Part shown: positions 1 to 12,109 of the stretch, piece after piece
Layout: each line of letters opens with the position of its first letter
Numbering within the stretch: the stretch's first letter is position 1
DNA from: Enoplolaimus lenunculus
Taxonomy: Eukaryota; Nematoda; Enoplea; Enoplida; Thoracostomopsidae
Assembly: GCA_030248215.1 (NCBI GenBank)
Contig: JASANG010001915.1
Span: forward strand, 78,731 to 142,730
Reading direction: 5' to 3'
Length of the DNA stretch: 64,000 nucleotides
The notes under the pieces: model-generated
What the model was told of the DNA's origin: nothing
The model's database searches: none
The model's input: only the letters and a program-made list of their open reading frames with translations
Program-made: the position numbers and the translations under genes

Positions 1-465
1 CGAGTTTAAGTAAACTTATTTTTAGTTTTAACTAGAAATGCGGCCCAGAAATTATGAGTATCCAAGAGTTCATTAAGTTTAGCTTAAACTGAAAATATGT
101 AAGGTTTCAAATGAGTTTAAGCGTAAACCTACCTGTTAGTTTAATTAATCTAAAAACTTAGTTTAATACTGCTGGATTACCTTAAGCTTAAATCATGTTA
201 GTTTAAGCTTTCAGAGAGTAGAGAGAATTCCATCCTTTTACTAATTATTAGTTGAAATAAACCGTTGTGTACCTTGTCCGCCACATATCACGCGTGGATG
301 AAAACTTTTGGTGATGTATAGAGTGACTATTGCTGTCACAAACGCAACCAGGGTAACAGTTGTGAAACTGACCAGGAACCATAACATTCGACTCTATAAA
401 AACAATAAAAGATATTTAAGAAACAATAGTGAAAAAACAATAGATGTTTAAAACGGCAAAAACTA

Positions 466-488
466 TAATAATAATAATAATAATAATT
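466..488. repeat. AAT/ATA microsatellite
   Basis: A short run of about seven ATA/AAT triplets. Simple repeat with no other signal. Confidence 0.8.
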
Positions 489-505
489 TTACGTTTCGGT
501 ATATT

Positions 506-702
506 TTACACAACAAACATGGAACAAAGAAACACACTGTTGGTGCATTGAAGCTGTGTGAGTTGAGAGTTGGTTTGATAACTTTTTACCCCGCCTTGAA
601 AAGTTGCATTCAAAACTGAAATTCTGCCAAATTCGAGTATGCTTCTTTGAAATTGTTCTACGCCTATTTTAGGATATTGGCTCGGGTTACGAGTTTGAAC
701 AG
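506..702 (-). CDS. Candidate last exon, unknown protein
   Basis: On the minus strand a CAG acceptor opens a 65-codon frame that ends in TAA. The codon pattern (CAA, GAA and AAA preferred, few rare codons) resembles the chitinase in this window. The peptide is rich in Gln, Ser and Asn, has an N-glycosylation-type NAT and two cysteines near the end (LQCTNSVFLCS). The entry phase needs one base from an upstream exon, which I could not find. No family recognised; an exon is likelier than chance, but the gene is incomplete. Confidence 0.35.
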
Positions 703-973
703 CTGTCGCCACAGAGCAATCGATGTCGATTCCGCGATCATCATAGCGTTAAAATGAACTTAAAAAGGTCATAGGGACACAACAGTTAAGCATATGCATT
801 ATAAACCCAGGTTTGAAACTTGTGTATTTAAATTGTCCATACTTACACTGCCTTTTTCTTCCATTGCTATATTTTTCTGTAATTCACACAATATATAATG
901 TAAGTTAAAATATTATTGTTTAGTGAAATAACTACAAAATAATCATATAAGACGTATCTGGCATCCCGAGCGC

Positions 974-1100
974 GGCCCACGTTAATGTTGGGGCCGTCCG
1001 TTTTTGGTGGCTCTGCAAAAGATTAGGTTTAGGTTTTAGACCATATTTTGTTGCTTAGACTTAGGTTTAGGCTTGGGCTTAGGTTTACACTTTTTTCCAC
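974..1100 (+). mobile_element. TTAGGC-TIR element, left-end fragment
   Basis: Begins with a diverged GGCCCACGTTAATG terminus, followed by GATTAGG/TTTAGG and TTAGGC units. No matching right terminus follows, so it is a truncated copy. Confidence 0.55.
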
Positions 1101-1385
1101 CTGAACCCTCAGTTAAAGAATTAATCTAAAAAATTGTTTAAGATTTACCACATAAAAGTATTAAATAGGTAAACCAATGAGGTTTTTGTAAGAAATAAAA
1201 TACCACGGCCACAATTAGATTCTAATTACCCTACAGAAAATGGTTATCCCAATTAAAACGCTTTGAAATAGCTAGAGGTCAGGTTTGAAAAAGAAATCCG
1301 TCTTGTTCACTTTCGTCCACTAGGCTTAGACTTGAGCATTGTAGGATAGGATTGGACAAAAGTTTTGGTTGATGCATTAGCTTAG

Positions 1386-1523
1386 CAAAGCGTTTTCCGA
1401 AACAGCATAACCCTACGCCTAGACATAAGCCAGTGGAGGATGTACCAGATCCAAATTCCGCTGACAGTTCTAGTACTGTCAGCGTTATCGATAAGAAAAT
1501 GCTTCCTCCAATTTTCAAAGCAG
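1386..1523 (+). CDS. Candidate internal exon, Pro/Asp/Ser-rich
   Basis: The frame after the TAG acceptor at 1383-1385 reads KRFPKQHNPTPRHKP, then a PVEDVPDPNSADSSS stretch with strong G-first codon bias, up to a GCAG|GTCTGC donor (phase 1). The donor is weak and the frame stays open past it. A 95-codon frame on the other strand covers the same bases and looks less codon-like. A perfect 10-bp hairpin (CGCTGACAGT/ACTGTCAGCG) lies inside at 1459-1484. Function unknown. Confidence 0.28.
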
Positions 1524-2137
1524 GTCTGCGGAATCTTGAAATATCAATAGTTTGCAAAATACGCAAACTGAAGTATTATTTCTATGTTTTTAAGAAAAAA
1601 ATTGCACTTTTTGTTGCAAGTATACATATAAAAATTATGTGCGAGCTGCGATTTGTGCAATATTTGGTCACATGATGCGTTGCGCCATAACTTTACACTG
1701 TGGTTTAAATCCGAATTCAGAGTGATAATAATAACGTTTGACAGTGCGCGCAGGTTAAAACATGTGCGGAAGTAAATGTTTTGATGCGAATTGGAGTGGC
1801 ACGTTGAATAAACAGTATGCAGCGCCATATTACCAGTTGATGGTAGATCGTGTAAACTTCTGATCGGAAAAGCAGCGAGTTTTATAATTTTGACGGTTAT
1901 TGTTTACAATTTTTTCTGCTACTTCTGTAGAAATAGTTTCAATCAAACCCGCAACAAAGCCTGCTTGGAAGCAAACGGGTACTTAAATTGTTTCAGCCAA
2001 ACCAAGCTTCCTTTTTGTGACCAGAAAACGCAAAAAAGATCAGCCATTGGCTCATAAAAACGACAGTCTATGTTAATCATCGGGATTTGTACAATAGAAG
2101 ACTGAGAACTTAGAAAACTTAGACACTGAAAGACTTA

Positions 2138-2215
2138 AGCTTAGGCTTAGGTTTACGTTTAGGCTTACGCTTATACTTAGGCTTCGATTTAGGTTTAGGC
2201 CTCGATTTAATAGCT
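2138..2215. repeat. TTAGGC tract, element fragment
   Basis: Degenerate TTAGGC/TTAGGT units without recognisable termini; the core of a decayed TTAGGC-TIR element. It is followed by a small palindrome around AGCCCTTACAGTTAGC. Confidence 0.5.
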
Positions 2216-2928
2216 AGCCCTTACAGTTAGCAAGGGCTAACAGTACTCTTAGTCGAATTCGTTTGCGTCCAAAACCGTTTTTTGAGCATATCCTGTAACT
2301 TCCATATCTAATTCATGAATACCAGTGCAAGAAATCACTTATTGCCTTCATGAGTTTGTAAACATTTGTCAGACAGTATTAGACGGATACTAACTAACTC
2401 TCCCATACCTAAATCTGTTAATGTATTATACTTAGTTCAAAGACACTTACCGTCGCCATTTTAAGATTAACAGACGTTTAGTCGACTTTAAAGTAGAAAA
2501 AAAACTTAGACGCCGCACATTGCCAGTTTAAACGCTGACTTTTCCAGTAAACATCTTCTTTGCAAACTTAAAATTTGTCTCTGCCATTGCGTAAACCGCG
2601 TGCGCTCAAATCAATTTTTCAAAAAAAATTTGCCCAAAGGCGCGATGATAAAACATAAAATCGCACATCTAACAACCCCAGTGTTTACAGTGAAAACATT
2701 TATAGTAACACTAAACTATAACTTTGGGCAAATGTATCTTGTTCAAACAACCAAATATAATAAACTATGAAAACTAGACACCTTTAGTAACAATTTCAAC
2801 TATCCAATCGAGTCAAAATGCGCTAAGTTAAAAAATTCAAAATAACTACTTAGCTACGTTTAAATTAGATTTAAAAAAATATTTTTAGTTTTAACAAACT
2901 TAATCCGTATTAGCAAATATCAATTTTG

Positions 2929-3335
2929 CAGGGCTCCGACAGAAACTAAATTGTACCGAAACAGTAACATGAATAAGAAATTCCATTTCTTTGCAGGAAC
3001 CGGATCAGGGACAGGAACCGGAATTTGAAATGATTTTCATCACCGAATTACCGTTGGACTTTTTACAATATTGGCCAAAAAAGGTTTAGAAGTATTTTCC
3101 TGCGATTTCATCATCAAGGTTTGCGAAAACACAACAGGAACAATTTAGTACCAAAATTGAACTAATTGCAATAACATTAATTTTAACGCAAAAATTTTTC
3201 AAAGACGAAGTTTTTAATCTTTAAATGATTATGAATATTTTGCCACAAAACCGCAAAAATTCCTGCTCCTGCATCTTTAAATGCAGGAACAGGAACAGGA
3301 ACTAATTTTTTTACATGAATTCTGGTTGGACCCAG
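2929..3335. mobile_element. hAT-like MITE with perfect 8-bp duplication
   Basis: Starts CAGGGCTCCGACAG and ends with the matching inverted CTGGTTGGACCCAG. It is bracketed by the identical octamers caattttg (2921-2928 and 3336-3343). The interior repeats GGAACCGG/GGAACAGG motifs seen in other elements here. No coding capacity. CAGGG start plus 8-bp duplication is the hAT signature. Confidence 0.75.
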
Positions 3336-3720
3336 CAATTTTGGTATTTATCGCAAGTTTAATTTTATTGGCAAAGTGCGTTTCGTCTGCAACAAAACAT
3401 AACTGAGTACGGAAGGTATAAGTTCAACATTGTCATGAAAATAATTACTTAATGACGACGGAACAATATTTCGATAGCCAGAGCTTAAGTTCGAACCAGG
3501 ACAAATAAAACCTTACTTTAGCTTATTTGTATAAAAGATTATGTTTAATGCCACGTTTAGCTACACAAGCTCTAGTATAATATAGAGTATTGGAACGCTA
3601 AATTAAAAAAAAATAACACCAATTTCTTGAAAAGTTCGCCTAAAACAGGTGGTACGAATTTACTGCGAGAGTTTTTTAAGAAAATTCAAATTTGTATTAA
3701 AATACACAGTCGTCAGTTAC

Positions 3721-3905
3721 TTGACGAGCTATTGAAGTTGCAATCGCGCAAACAGAAATATTATTATCCTCGAGCGAAATGATCTTTTGCGCAAAGACAA
3801 GTGTGTAAATAATTGATGGGCGATAAAGTGTGTAAAAACGGTGTAAATTTAATATAAAATTGATTGAGTCAAAATTCAGTATTACATTAAATCTTTGTGA
3901 AGATT
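3721..3905 (-). CDS. Candidate exon, unknown
   Basis: Minus-strand frame from a pyrimidine-preceded AAG acceptor to a CAA|GTAACT donor; 61 codons, entering with two bases and leaving in phase 0. The product would contain NVILNFDSINFILNLHRF and ISLEDNNISVCAIATS. If the donor is not used the frame stops at 3697. No homology recognised. Confidence 0.25.
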
Positions 3906-4138
3906 CTTGAAATTGTAAACACAATCCGCAAACGGAAATTAGCAAAAAATATTTTCGAAACGTACTGCGACTCAAAAATACCTCAAGCAGTGAATTGTTG
4001 CATAAGACGAAATATTTGACACAAAAACGAAATTTTTGCGCCGAAACCGAAAATAGTCTGCAGTAAAAGTTGGAACTCTTGGTTTTTGAGGCATTAAAAT
4101 TCTAATTAAACTAAAATTATACCGGTACAAGGCTTTTG

Positions 4139-4285
4139 TACCAGTGTTACTTTGAGGCCGTAAGACTAGTATAAGTGGACTATTAAAACTAAGCCTATTG
4201 CCGAAGCTAAAAGTGGTCTAAAGTTTAACCTTACTCTATTATAGTCCGCCAAAAAATCGTTAGAGTCTCATAGTGAACGTGGGCC
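4139..4285 (+). mobile_element. TTAGGC-TIR element, degenerate
   Basis: Left end ACCAGTGTTACTTTGAGGCC and right end GTGAACGTGGGCC match the family termini. The interior is reduced to one AAGCCT plus the family's GTCTAAAG...ACTCTATTATAG right arm. Flanks ggcttttg/ggccttta agree at 6 of 8 positions. Confidence 0.5.
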
Positions 4286-4293
4286 GGCCTTTA

Positions 4294-7040
4294 TATAACG
4301 GATACAATTAGTTACCAGTATGCAAAATTTGCAACTTTGTTTAAAATGCAAAGGTCACTAATTGTTGCTTTGCCAGAAAGTAACGAGTATTTGTTTTTAA
4401 GACGGTGTATATTAAAGAAATAACTTTAGTTGGCTACATGGCTAGCCCTTATAACCCACTGCGAGTATAAGACAGTATTAGCCTACGCTCGGCAAGGCAC
4501 ATACGGAAATTATGGTTTGATACTTTAAAATAAATAACTAAATGCATAAAATGTGAACTGTTACTTAACTGCCAAAATGTGTAGGTACATTCCAAGATTT
4601 ATGTTTTAAGTTACGAAGTTGCAGATACTTTTTGACACTTTTCAAGGTCAAAATTTGAATAAATTTGACAAATATTCTCTTATAAATTTTTACAGTATAA
4701 AGTCACAATAATGGATAAAAAATTGACCATTTTGGTAAGATCTTCGAGGATGCATTTTTTATTAATTATGAGCTACTTGATTTTATTTAAAAGATATTAA
4801 CGAGTTGTACCTTGTATTCGGCGGAATGATGAATATACGGTATATTAAGCTAACTCGATGTATTTTCTTTAAAAATAATATTTTACACTCCGATGCCAAA
4901 CATTTAAACATCACATGATTTGTTATGATTGTATTGATAGCTATAAGATTACAAAATAATCCACAACTGTTTCATCAGATGAAGCAATTACGACAAGATT
5001 TGTTTCACCCAAAAATCTTGGATTGGTCACTGGTGAATATTTATGAAATGTTGAATCGCCAATTTTAAAAGTACCTGCCAGCTGTGAAGCCACTCGCTAA
5101 ATACGCCAACTACCGGCCGAACCCTGCTAAAATACTTTTAACCAATCTTTCGTATGTTAAATATCTGTTTTACTTTAATATTTGTTGATTCAACCATAAA
5201 CACTTAGTTGATTAACTTTTTCGGTATTTTTATAACCAAAAATTGAAAATATTGATGTGTCCTTGTACAAATATTTCGTACTTAAAATTATCTCAACAGA
5301 AGTGTATCAAAGTTTGTTGTATTTTTTGATTGCACCTCACTGTTGCATATATAAACTAATGTTTGTATGGAGCCAGGCAGTCTAACTGTAACCTACGAAC
5401 GTAAGTACCTGTACTGCAGTTTTTTACTGCAGTTTTACGCACAGCAATGTGTTTACAAAAGTATAGGTGCGACCGTTGCTTGCAAGATTTTGTTATCTTC
5501 AGACAACTTTTACTTTAGTTAAAAAGTTAAATCCAAAAAAACAGTAATATATTTTAGTTTACTTATTAAAATTTACTATTTTTGTGTATGGGCGGAACCA
5601 TGCCTAACAAATAAGCGAAAAATAGCAGCGTTTAACTTTACTAGTTTTAAGTTTGTAAAAATGTTACAAATGCACCATTGCACTGGTAAATTAAACACTG
5701 CCTTTTGATGTAAAAAATAAATGAAAAATGGCGTATAAAAGATTGAATGGCACACTGGTGTTAAAATAGAACGGCCAACAGAATCTTTCGATGTCTTGGA
5801 AGCAAAATCATTGGATAAATAATCTAATAAAATATAAAAACAAATCATTAACTACACTTAATATTTGCTTAATTACATTTAATACTTCTGTTTTTGTGTC
5901 AAATTTATCACGCCTGAACGATTAAAAAACTTCTAAAATCTTAGCAAAAGTTGCAATTAGCAGTATTTTCTTCAGGACAAAAATAAAATGCGGATGTGGA
6001 ATTGGAGAAGTTGATTTTCGATCATAGCTCGAGAATCAATTTTCTGGTTGAGGAAAATTTAACAATATTCGACTCAAACCCAACAACTGCGTCAAATGAT
6101 ACATAAATTTAGGAAATGCGTCAACAAAAAATTTTTAATCTGAAAGTGTTAGAATTCCGGTCCTGAAATGTCTATTTTTAAAAACTCTAATTTAAACGTT
6201 GTCATTATTTCATGGCAAAACCGTGATTTCTGTTCTGCAATAAATTGAAATATTCAATAGTCTTCGGAGTAGGTTGAATTTTAGGTCGATATAACTTTTG
6301 ACATATCAACAAAAAATACACCCGAAACGCTAGAAATAGCAACCTAACATTATATACACAACTTCTTTCATTTTCAGGAAGCTTTAGGTGGTATAAGGCC
6401 AGCCAATGACGTTAGAACGGTTTACTGTAATTCTACAGCATTCAAACTAATTAGAAAATATGTTCCACAACATACTTGAGCTTGGATCCTTATGTTATAT
6501 TTAGCAATAACAAGCTTGAAAACTCGCCGATCAACGGTGAAAAATTTTAATTCAACGTAATCATTAAACAAAGCACGCTCGAGACAACATCAAAAGTGTC
6601 GGTTTCAGTTTGATAAATTCACTGGCTAAAATTTAACAATTGCTTACAAGATTTGACCCGGATAAAGTTATTTTTTGCATAGTGCGCCAAAATTTTTATG
6701 TGTAGCTTCAGATGAAATGCAAGCAAAATTTTTTAGCAAAAACAGATATACGTTTCATTTAAAAATGCTACTATATAAGGTCAAACGTGAGTCAAATTTG
6801 AGGATTAGCCAAACTTAGTGATGTGTGTAGGTTAATTTTTTAGCAAATTATCAATTACGCATTGATCAACGTAGCAAGCAAAATTATTAAACATATCCTG
6901 AAAAAGTAACGAGTATCTTGAAAGTATGACGTTTAAAATCAAAAAGCGTAACACCGAAAACTAAAAACTTAAATTAAAAAACAGCTGTGCTAAGAGTAAC
7001 TTTAACACAGTTTTAATACAAAGCATTGTCCGTTGCTTAA
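4294..7040. other. No supported gene
   Basis: AT-rich sequence with short frames only. A 90-codon minus-strand frame (5576-5848) has a fair acceptor (TTTTATTAG) but no convincing codon structure. I see no element termini here. Confidence 0.5.
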
Positions 7041-7045
7041 TTTAG

Positions 7046-7233
7046 CATCTTTCGGTTTAAGGCCCATATTCTCAGCTGAGTACAGCATTTATCACCAGTT
7101 AGTAAATTTTTTTCAAACAAACGAACTTTGGCATCGGTTCGTGTCAGAATCTCCACAGAAGTATGTCAATTCAAATGCAAAAAATATCAGCTTAGCTTAT
7201 CACCCCATCGGTCAGCGGTTCTCAGGTTTCAAG
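7046..7233 (+). CDS. Candidate internal exon, unknown protein
   Basis: Bounded by a TTTAG acceptor and a strong TTCAAG|GTATGT donor; 62 codons, entering with two bases and leaving in phase 0. Codon usage is clearly coding-like. The peptide runs SFGLRPIFSAEYSIYHQL... to QRFSGFK. Phase fits the exon at 9290 directly, so the two may belong to one gene with a 2-kb intron holding a TTAGGC element. No family recognised. Confidence 0.45.
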
Positions 7234-7425
7234 GTATGTCGCAATCTGGTAATAGATACTACACTCTTAAATTAACAATTTTGATGCCAAAATAAAATAC
7301 TCTGCAGGAAGACTGACCACTTCTTAACATTAACATTTAGTGTTCGAAGAACAAGATATATGAGAACGTATTGTGCTTAAAACACATATAACAACAAATA
7401 ATCTTTAACTTCTTATAGCATAAAC

Positions 7426-7625
7426 GGCCATGTATAGAACAGGGCCGGAACAGTAGCTTAAGTAAATTGGGTAAGCTTAAGTCTAAGTCTAAGAATAAGC
7501 GTAAAAATGATACTATTCCTAAGCCTAAGCCTAAGCCTAAGCCTCCGCAAAAACTTAGTCTAAAGCTTAACCTGACTGTTACAGCCAATCCAGAAAACGA
7601 TCCGGCCCTGTTCTATACATCGGCC
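7426..7625 (+). mobile_element. TTAGGC-TIR element
   Basis: Full-length copy: left end GGCCATGTATAGAACAGGG, right end CCCTGTTCTATACATCGGCC, CCTAAG repeats inside. Flanks gcataaac/acataaac match at 7 of 8 positions. No coding capacity. Confidence 0.8.
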
Positions 7626-8439
7626 ACATAAACAATGCATAATGATGTCGGCGTAAGCAACAAAGGCCGATTTTACTCTGCGAAAATGTACACCTGCATC
7701 ATTTTTATTAATCAACACTGTTAATAGCGCCCAAGTAAGTACTCTGGTAACTTAGTTTATTTAATTTGTTTAACTTTAACTGAAATGGTAACATTCTTAA
7801 AAATAGTGAGTAAACTGCATTAAAAACTATTTTAAATTTTTTCGCCCGATGTTCGCACCAGAGGAAGCCACGCCCATTCATTTTTCACAATTTTTCTTCC
7901 GCCTGTTTAACAACATAAACATTCCTTCGCTTGTCTGTTTCCTAATGATGTTTTATCGATTTCCGCCATACGACATACGTTTTTGTGAAATATTAAATGA
8001 AACTCATTTATAAAACAGTTTTGATAATTTGCTAAATTTTACAACAGCAAAAATGCGATAAAGTATATTATTAAAAAGCTGCGTTCAGCGCTTACTTGAG
8101 TAACACAGTATGATATGGTTCAATGTGTAGCTATTTCCAGGCTCATGGTATACAGATCTACAGCAGCTGCTTGTAACCTACAAAACTTCACCAAAATTTT
8201 TCTACTGTGAAAAATAAAATAGCAGGGTAGGGATGTTACCATTTTATCACTAAAAACTCTGCTTACATAATTTTGTAAAAACATATGCATATTATTGAAA
8301 GCAAATGTTTGATCGAGTATGAATACAAACGGGGCTGTTACTATTGTTTCACCAGTGCCCAAAAATTCAAGTGTAAGGATATTTCTGAGCTAGCGAAATT
8401 TAATGTGCAAAATTCGCTAAAATGACCATTTTTAATATC

Positions 8440-8634
8440 TTAAAAAATTTCGAGAGTACAACATCGTACATCTTCTATAAACTGCGTTTGACATCTGGTT
8501 CGTTCGCTTACAAAGTTCCATCTATCATTATTATGACATCCCACTATATGTGGCCCCTTTCGGTTTTGGATCAGCTGCTGCTCCACATATTTTGAACAGT
8601 TTTGACATTTTTGCCAATAGTAATACGCAGTCAA
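8440..8634 (-). CDS. Candidate Cys-rich last exon
   Basis: A 64-codon minus-strand frame with cysteines in the order CQNC, GCHNND, RCQT and RCC, ending in TTTTTTAA. Codon usage is coding-like and the Cys pattern suggests a disulfide-bonded secreted domain. The acceptor is uncertain; GGAGCAGCAG inside the frame is one option. Only 65 bases separate it from the stop of another minus-strand exon (8700-8810). Function unknown. Confidence 0.3.
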   Translation of the reverse strand: MTAYYYWQKCQNCSKYVEQQLIQNRKGPHIVGCHNNDRWNFVSERTRCQTQFIEDVRCCTLEIF

Positions 8635-8699
8635 TCAGTTCAACGTGAATTTCTTACGCAAAATCACACTGAGATTGCATGATTTTGAAAACCACTTAA

Positions 8700-8810
8700 T
8701 TAATGTTCATTAGTTGCAGTTCTGACAACTTGTGAGTATTGTTGAATAGTAAAAACAGTAATGCTAATGCAGTCAACAGTGTTGTTTAGTCTACAACTAT
8801 GTTCGGAATT
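8700..8810 (-). CDS. Candidate last exon, unknown protein
   Basis: A strong TTTTTCTTACAG acceptor starts a phase-0 frame of 36 residues, NSEHSCRLNNTVDCISITVF and onward to TATNEH and TAA. Two cysteines and a glycosylation-type NNT suggest a secreted protein. A 162-codon frame includes it, but the part upstream of the acceptor does not look coding. Gene otherwise unknown. Confidence 0.35.
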   Translation of the reverse strand, partial: NSEHSCRLNNTVDCISITVFTIQQYSQVVRTATNEH

Positions 8811-8848
8811 CTGTAAGAAAAACTCTTTTGGCAATTTACTATTAATAG

Positions 8849-9124
8849 GCAAACGGGTCAAGTGCTGGCTGAGCCCAGCCTGAACCCAAACGCCGTCTGG
8901 TCTGTACTGCAAAATATTGATATACGCTTCTACCATAACATATATTATTATTACAATCAAATCATAAAAATGCGTTATACGAACATTAGACGCGTGGGTT
9001 TGTATGCGAGTTCTGCTACAAAGTTTTGGGCCGATATTCATTGTAGATTGTTTCCCGTTACCCCTTGCCAGCCGGCGTTTGCACAAAAAATGGCTGATTT
9101 TGAAATTTTTTTTGGATATTTGTA
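8849..9124 (+). CDS. Candidate last exon, unknown protein
   Basis: After an ATTAATAG acceptor (8842-8848) the plus frame reads 91 codons to TAA, including LAEPSLNPNAVWSVLQNI and TPCQPAFAQKMADFEIFFGY. An AATAAA lies about 110 bases beyond the stop. A minus-strand frame overlaps it. It may be alternative to the 9290 exon. No family recognised. Confidence 0.3.
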
Positions 9125-9289
9125 AAGCTTCAGAGTTTCTAAGCTCGGAGCTATCTAAACACTGACTTGGTATTTTTTGCGCTAACAAACAATGCGATCA
9201 GAATTTAACTTTTAATACGAGTTCAAAATTGCAGCCAATAAAATTGCTAAGGAATGTACAAAATAAAGCGTTGTTTTAAATGGTTACAG

Positions 9290-9442
9290 CAGTTAAACTA
9301 CACATTAAATATATGCCAGTTTGATAATGATTCGTTTCGACAGCTGTGGAATGTTCGCAGTTTTATCAACTATAAAACTTCTCGCGTAAAACTTGCGCAA
9401 TGCGTGGAATCGATATATAATTTGTCATTTATAGCGACGTGA
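9290..9442 (+). CDS. Candidate last exon, unknown protein
   Basis: A good GGTTACAG acceptor opens a phase-0 frame of 50 residues (QLNYTLNICQFDNDSFRQLW to YNLSFIAT) and TGA. Codon structure is good, with two cysteines and NYT/NLS glycosylation-type sites. Phase-compatible with the exon at 7046-7233. Not recognised. Confidence 0.4.
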   Translation, partial: QLNYTLNICQFDNDSFRQLWNVRSFINYKTSRVKLAQCVESIYNLSFIAT

Positions 9443-9852
9443 ATTTTTTTGCACTTTGCACGCTAGCATGCATAACTGGCACAGTTGAGAAAGAAATAGG
9501 CCATGAGCGAAATGTTTCGTTTTTTGAAGTGAAGCGCATTTAAATATTGCAACAAACCTACTGCACCTATTATTTACTATACAGCATCGCTAGCTGTTGT
9601 ACTGGATGCCACTTTGTTAAAATATTACGTCTGGATTGCATTTAATATCCTTGTTGTACAATACAAAGTGGAATTATCACCATTTAAACGCCTTGCGCTT
9701 GTTCTAGTGCTTGAAATTGCTTGAAATGAATAGTTTTTAATTAAAGTCTTCTATGTGATTGTTATACTTGAAGCGATTTCAGAAATACTTCACTTAGTAG
9801 TATTAACGAGGAATACTTAGGTAAAGATTTGAGCAATTTAACCATGTGATGT

Positions 9853-9934
9853 GTATAAATATCAGGGTTCCGAAGGAATTCAAATTCTGGTTGGTATAAA
9901 TATCAGGGTTCCGAAGGAATTCCAATTCTGGTTG
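9853..9934 (+). repeat. Tandem duplication, 41 bp x 2
   Basis: Two near-identical 41-bp units, each containing CAGGGTTCCGAAGGAATTC, in head-to-tail order. The motif resembles the end of the GGTTCC-type hAT-like elements, so it is probably a duplicated element end. Confidence 0.75.
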
Positions 9935-10235
9935 CAGTTGTGGAAAAAGTTATGCTATAATTTTGACTCCGGCTGGCTGTTTATTCCGATACCAAAATTA
10001 CAAAAGTTTCGGTAACCTTTCATTTTCTGCCAATTTTATTTTGAGTTTAAACTTGAAATTTCACCATTTTTTCAGCCACTGAAAACTGAAAAGCAATAAA
10101 AAAGATTAAGTTTTTAAAAAATAATTTACAATTTTTACATTCTATCAAAGTGAGTAAACAAATAGGTTTCGGCAAGAAAATTGAATTGAGTTTTTGGTTC
10201 CGGCCAAACTTTATTCCGGTTATAAGATATTCTAA
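9903..10235. mobile_element. Probable GGTTCC-type hAT-like remnant
   Basis: Begins CAGGGTTCCGAAGGAATTCC; farther on GGTTCCGGCC and TTCCGGTT motifs recur. No clean right end or target duplication. Confidence 0.35.
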
Positions 10236-10359
10236 ACAAAACTGCTTCATGTTCATATTTTGTTTTAAATTAAGTGAATGTAACGTATTTAGTTATTTCT
10301 CAATTTATATACTCTGCTCGAGATAAAATTTTGACTACACCAGTCAGCTATCGCCTAAG

Positions 10360-10605
10360 GGTATCTATAATGTGTCATAGGTTAATTTGCTATTCAAGCC
10401 AATATGCTATTTTATGTAATAGTAGTTTGACCTGGGATAAACTGCTATTGAACTTATAGACCAATCAAATTTGATTATAATCAGCTTTGGTCTTCTTACA
10501 TCACTGTTGTTTTGCGAAATCTCACAATCGCCATTTGGCCTATATCAAACTGCTATTTGCTTCGAATAGGAGATCGTCCTAGGCCAATTGGGGATTGGCC
10601 AAAAT
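10360..10605 (+). repeat. Dispersed repeat copy 1 (inverted partner at 12.1-12.35 kb)
   Basis: Shares scattered blocks (CTGCTATTGAACTTATA, TTTTACATCACTGTTGTT-type, CTAGGCCAATT) in the same order with the reverse complement of about 12110-12355. Many differences, so an old repeat. Two TTAGGC elements lie between the copies. Confidence 0.6.
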
Positions 10606-11020
10606 GGCAGAATGGCCTACGACATATATATTCGATGCACACAAACGTGCATTGATTTTAACGTATATACAGCAGAATTATAAACGCATTTGTTTTGTAT
10701 CTTTTGTATAATTTTAGTTAAAGATCACAAATTGTTTGGTGCGCGCACGATGCAACTAAATAAATCTCGAAGTCAACCACAGTTTTTCCGAACTAATTTG
10801 ACAGTGACCGGTTTCATTTTTGAACTACACACATTGATTAGCGTTATTGATGTGAGCTACACCTGATAAAACAGGTTAGTCGTGAAGTAGGTTTGGTTAA
10901 TATCAGAAGCATAGGCAAAATGAGATTTAGTCCGACCCTCCCTCCAAATTCATGAACCAGAAACATTTTTTCAGACCGTTGAAAAAATGTTTAAAACTTA
11001 AATTACGTCTTGTTTATCGG

Positions 11021-11238
11021 GGCCCATGTATTGACAGGGCCAGAACAATAGTATAAGCATATTCCTAAGCCGAAGCCTGAGCCTAAGCTAAGCCAAAGCC
11101 TAAGCCTAAGCGTATGGATGAGCGTATTTCTAAGCCTAAGCCTAAGCCTAAGCCTAAGCAAAAAATTAGTCGAAAGCTTAAACTAACTCTATTATAGCCC
11201 CTCCGGAAAACAATCCGACCCTGTTCTATACATGGGCC
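11021..11238 (+). mobile_element. TTAGGC-TIR element, perfect target duplication
   Basis: Left end GGCCCATGTATTGACAGGG, right end CCCTGTTCTATACATGGGCC, arrays of CCTAAG inside, and identical 8-bp flanks tttatcgg (11013-11020, 11239-11246). One of the clearest reference copies. Confidence 0.9.
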
Positions 11239-11769
11239 TTTATCGGTTTATTGGTCACTTCGTTCACGTTGCCTGCAATCCGGCACTTTCCAGGTATTTC
11301 TGTTTAATACCAAAATTTCAATCTCAAGTATATATTTTAATAATAATGAACTTCTACTAATTTTGCTTGAATGAATCCTATCACAAATGTTGAAACTACT
11401 CCAATCGAAAAAGGTATAATATTTTTCACTGCTCAGGTAGGAAGATTACTACATGAGTAGGTATATTTATGTGCGATAAGCGTTTCGTTTAATGGCATTT
11501 AAAATGTTAACGGTACTCAAAGTTCGATCAGGTTTTTGCAATAGGATATACGTTGCTTAAATTTTGAATTCAAACAAAAATTTTAAATTTCAGAATATTG
11601 CGTTGATATTTCAGGCGAAAATAAAAGCTTCAGCGAAAGAGAATATTCATAGGAAAATGTCAATTTTTAACATCTGCCAATAATGTTTAAATAGTAATGT
11701 ATTTTAGCCTACCGTATTTATTGTTTTGTGGCTTGAAAGAAAATATCGATTGTTAATATCCATTTTTAT

Positions 11770-11990
11770 GGCCCATGTATAGAACAGGGCAGGAACAGTA
11801 GTATTAGCATATTCCTAAGCCTAAGCCTAAGCCTAAGCCTAAGCGTAAGGATGAGACCATTCCTAAGCCTAAGCCTAAGCCTAAGCGTAAGCCTAAGCCT
11901 AAGCCTAAGCAAAAAAGTTCGTGTAAAACTTAAACTGACTCTATTACAGCCCCACCGGAACACGATCCAGCCCTGTTCTATACATGGGCC
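11770..11990 (+). mobile_element. TTAGGC-TIR element, perfect target duplication
   Basis: Termini GGCCCATGTATAGAACAGGG and CCCTGTTCTATACATGGGCC. Two CCTAAG arrays are separated by the family spacer GGATGAGACCATTC. Flanks are identical atttttat octamers. In opposite frames the arrays give meaningless Leu/Arg repeats, not a gene. Confidence 0.9.
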
Positions 11991-12109
11991 ATTTTTATTA
12001 TGTGTTTTATATTTTTGGCGTATATAACCACCGAAGTATAATCAAAGCTTGAACAAGAATAAATTTATGAATAATTCGTAATTCAGTATAATATGAGGGT
12101 AATATTACT

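Noticed and set aside
8120-8362. 80-codon minus-strand frame
   Set aside because: It runs through a motif shared with hAT-like element interiors near 19.6 and 49.4 kb.
8700-9188. Full 162-codon minus-strand frame as one exon
   Set aside because: Only the part after the TTCTTACAG acceptor looks coding; the rest overlaps a better plus-strand frame.
11766-11963. Leu/Arg-repeat frames in several TTAGGC elements
   Set aside because: Direct translation of the hexamer repeat within transposon termini.
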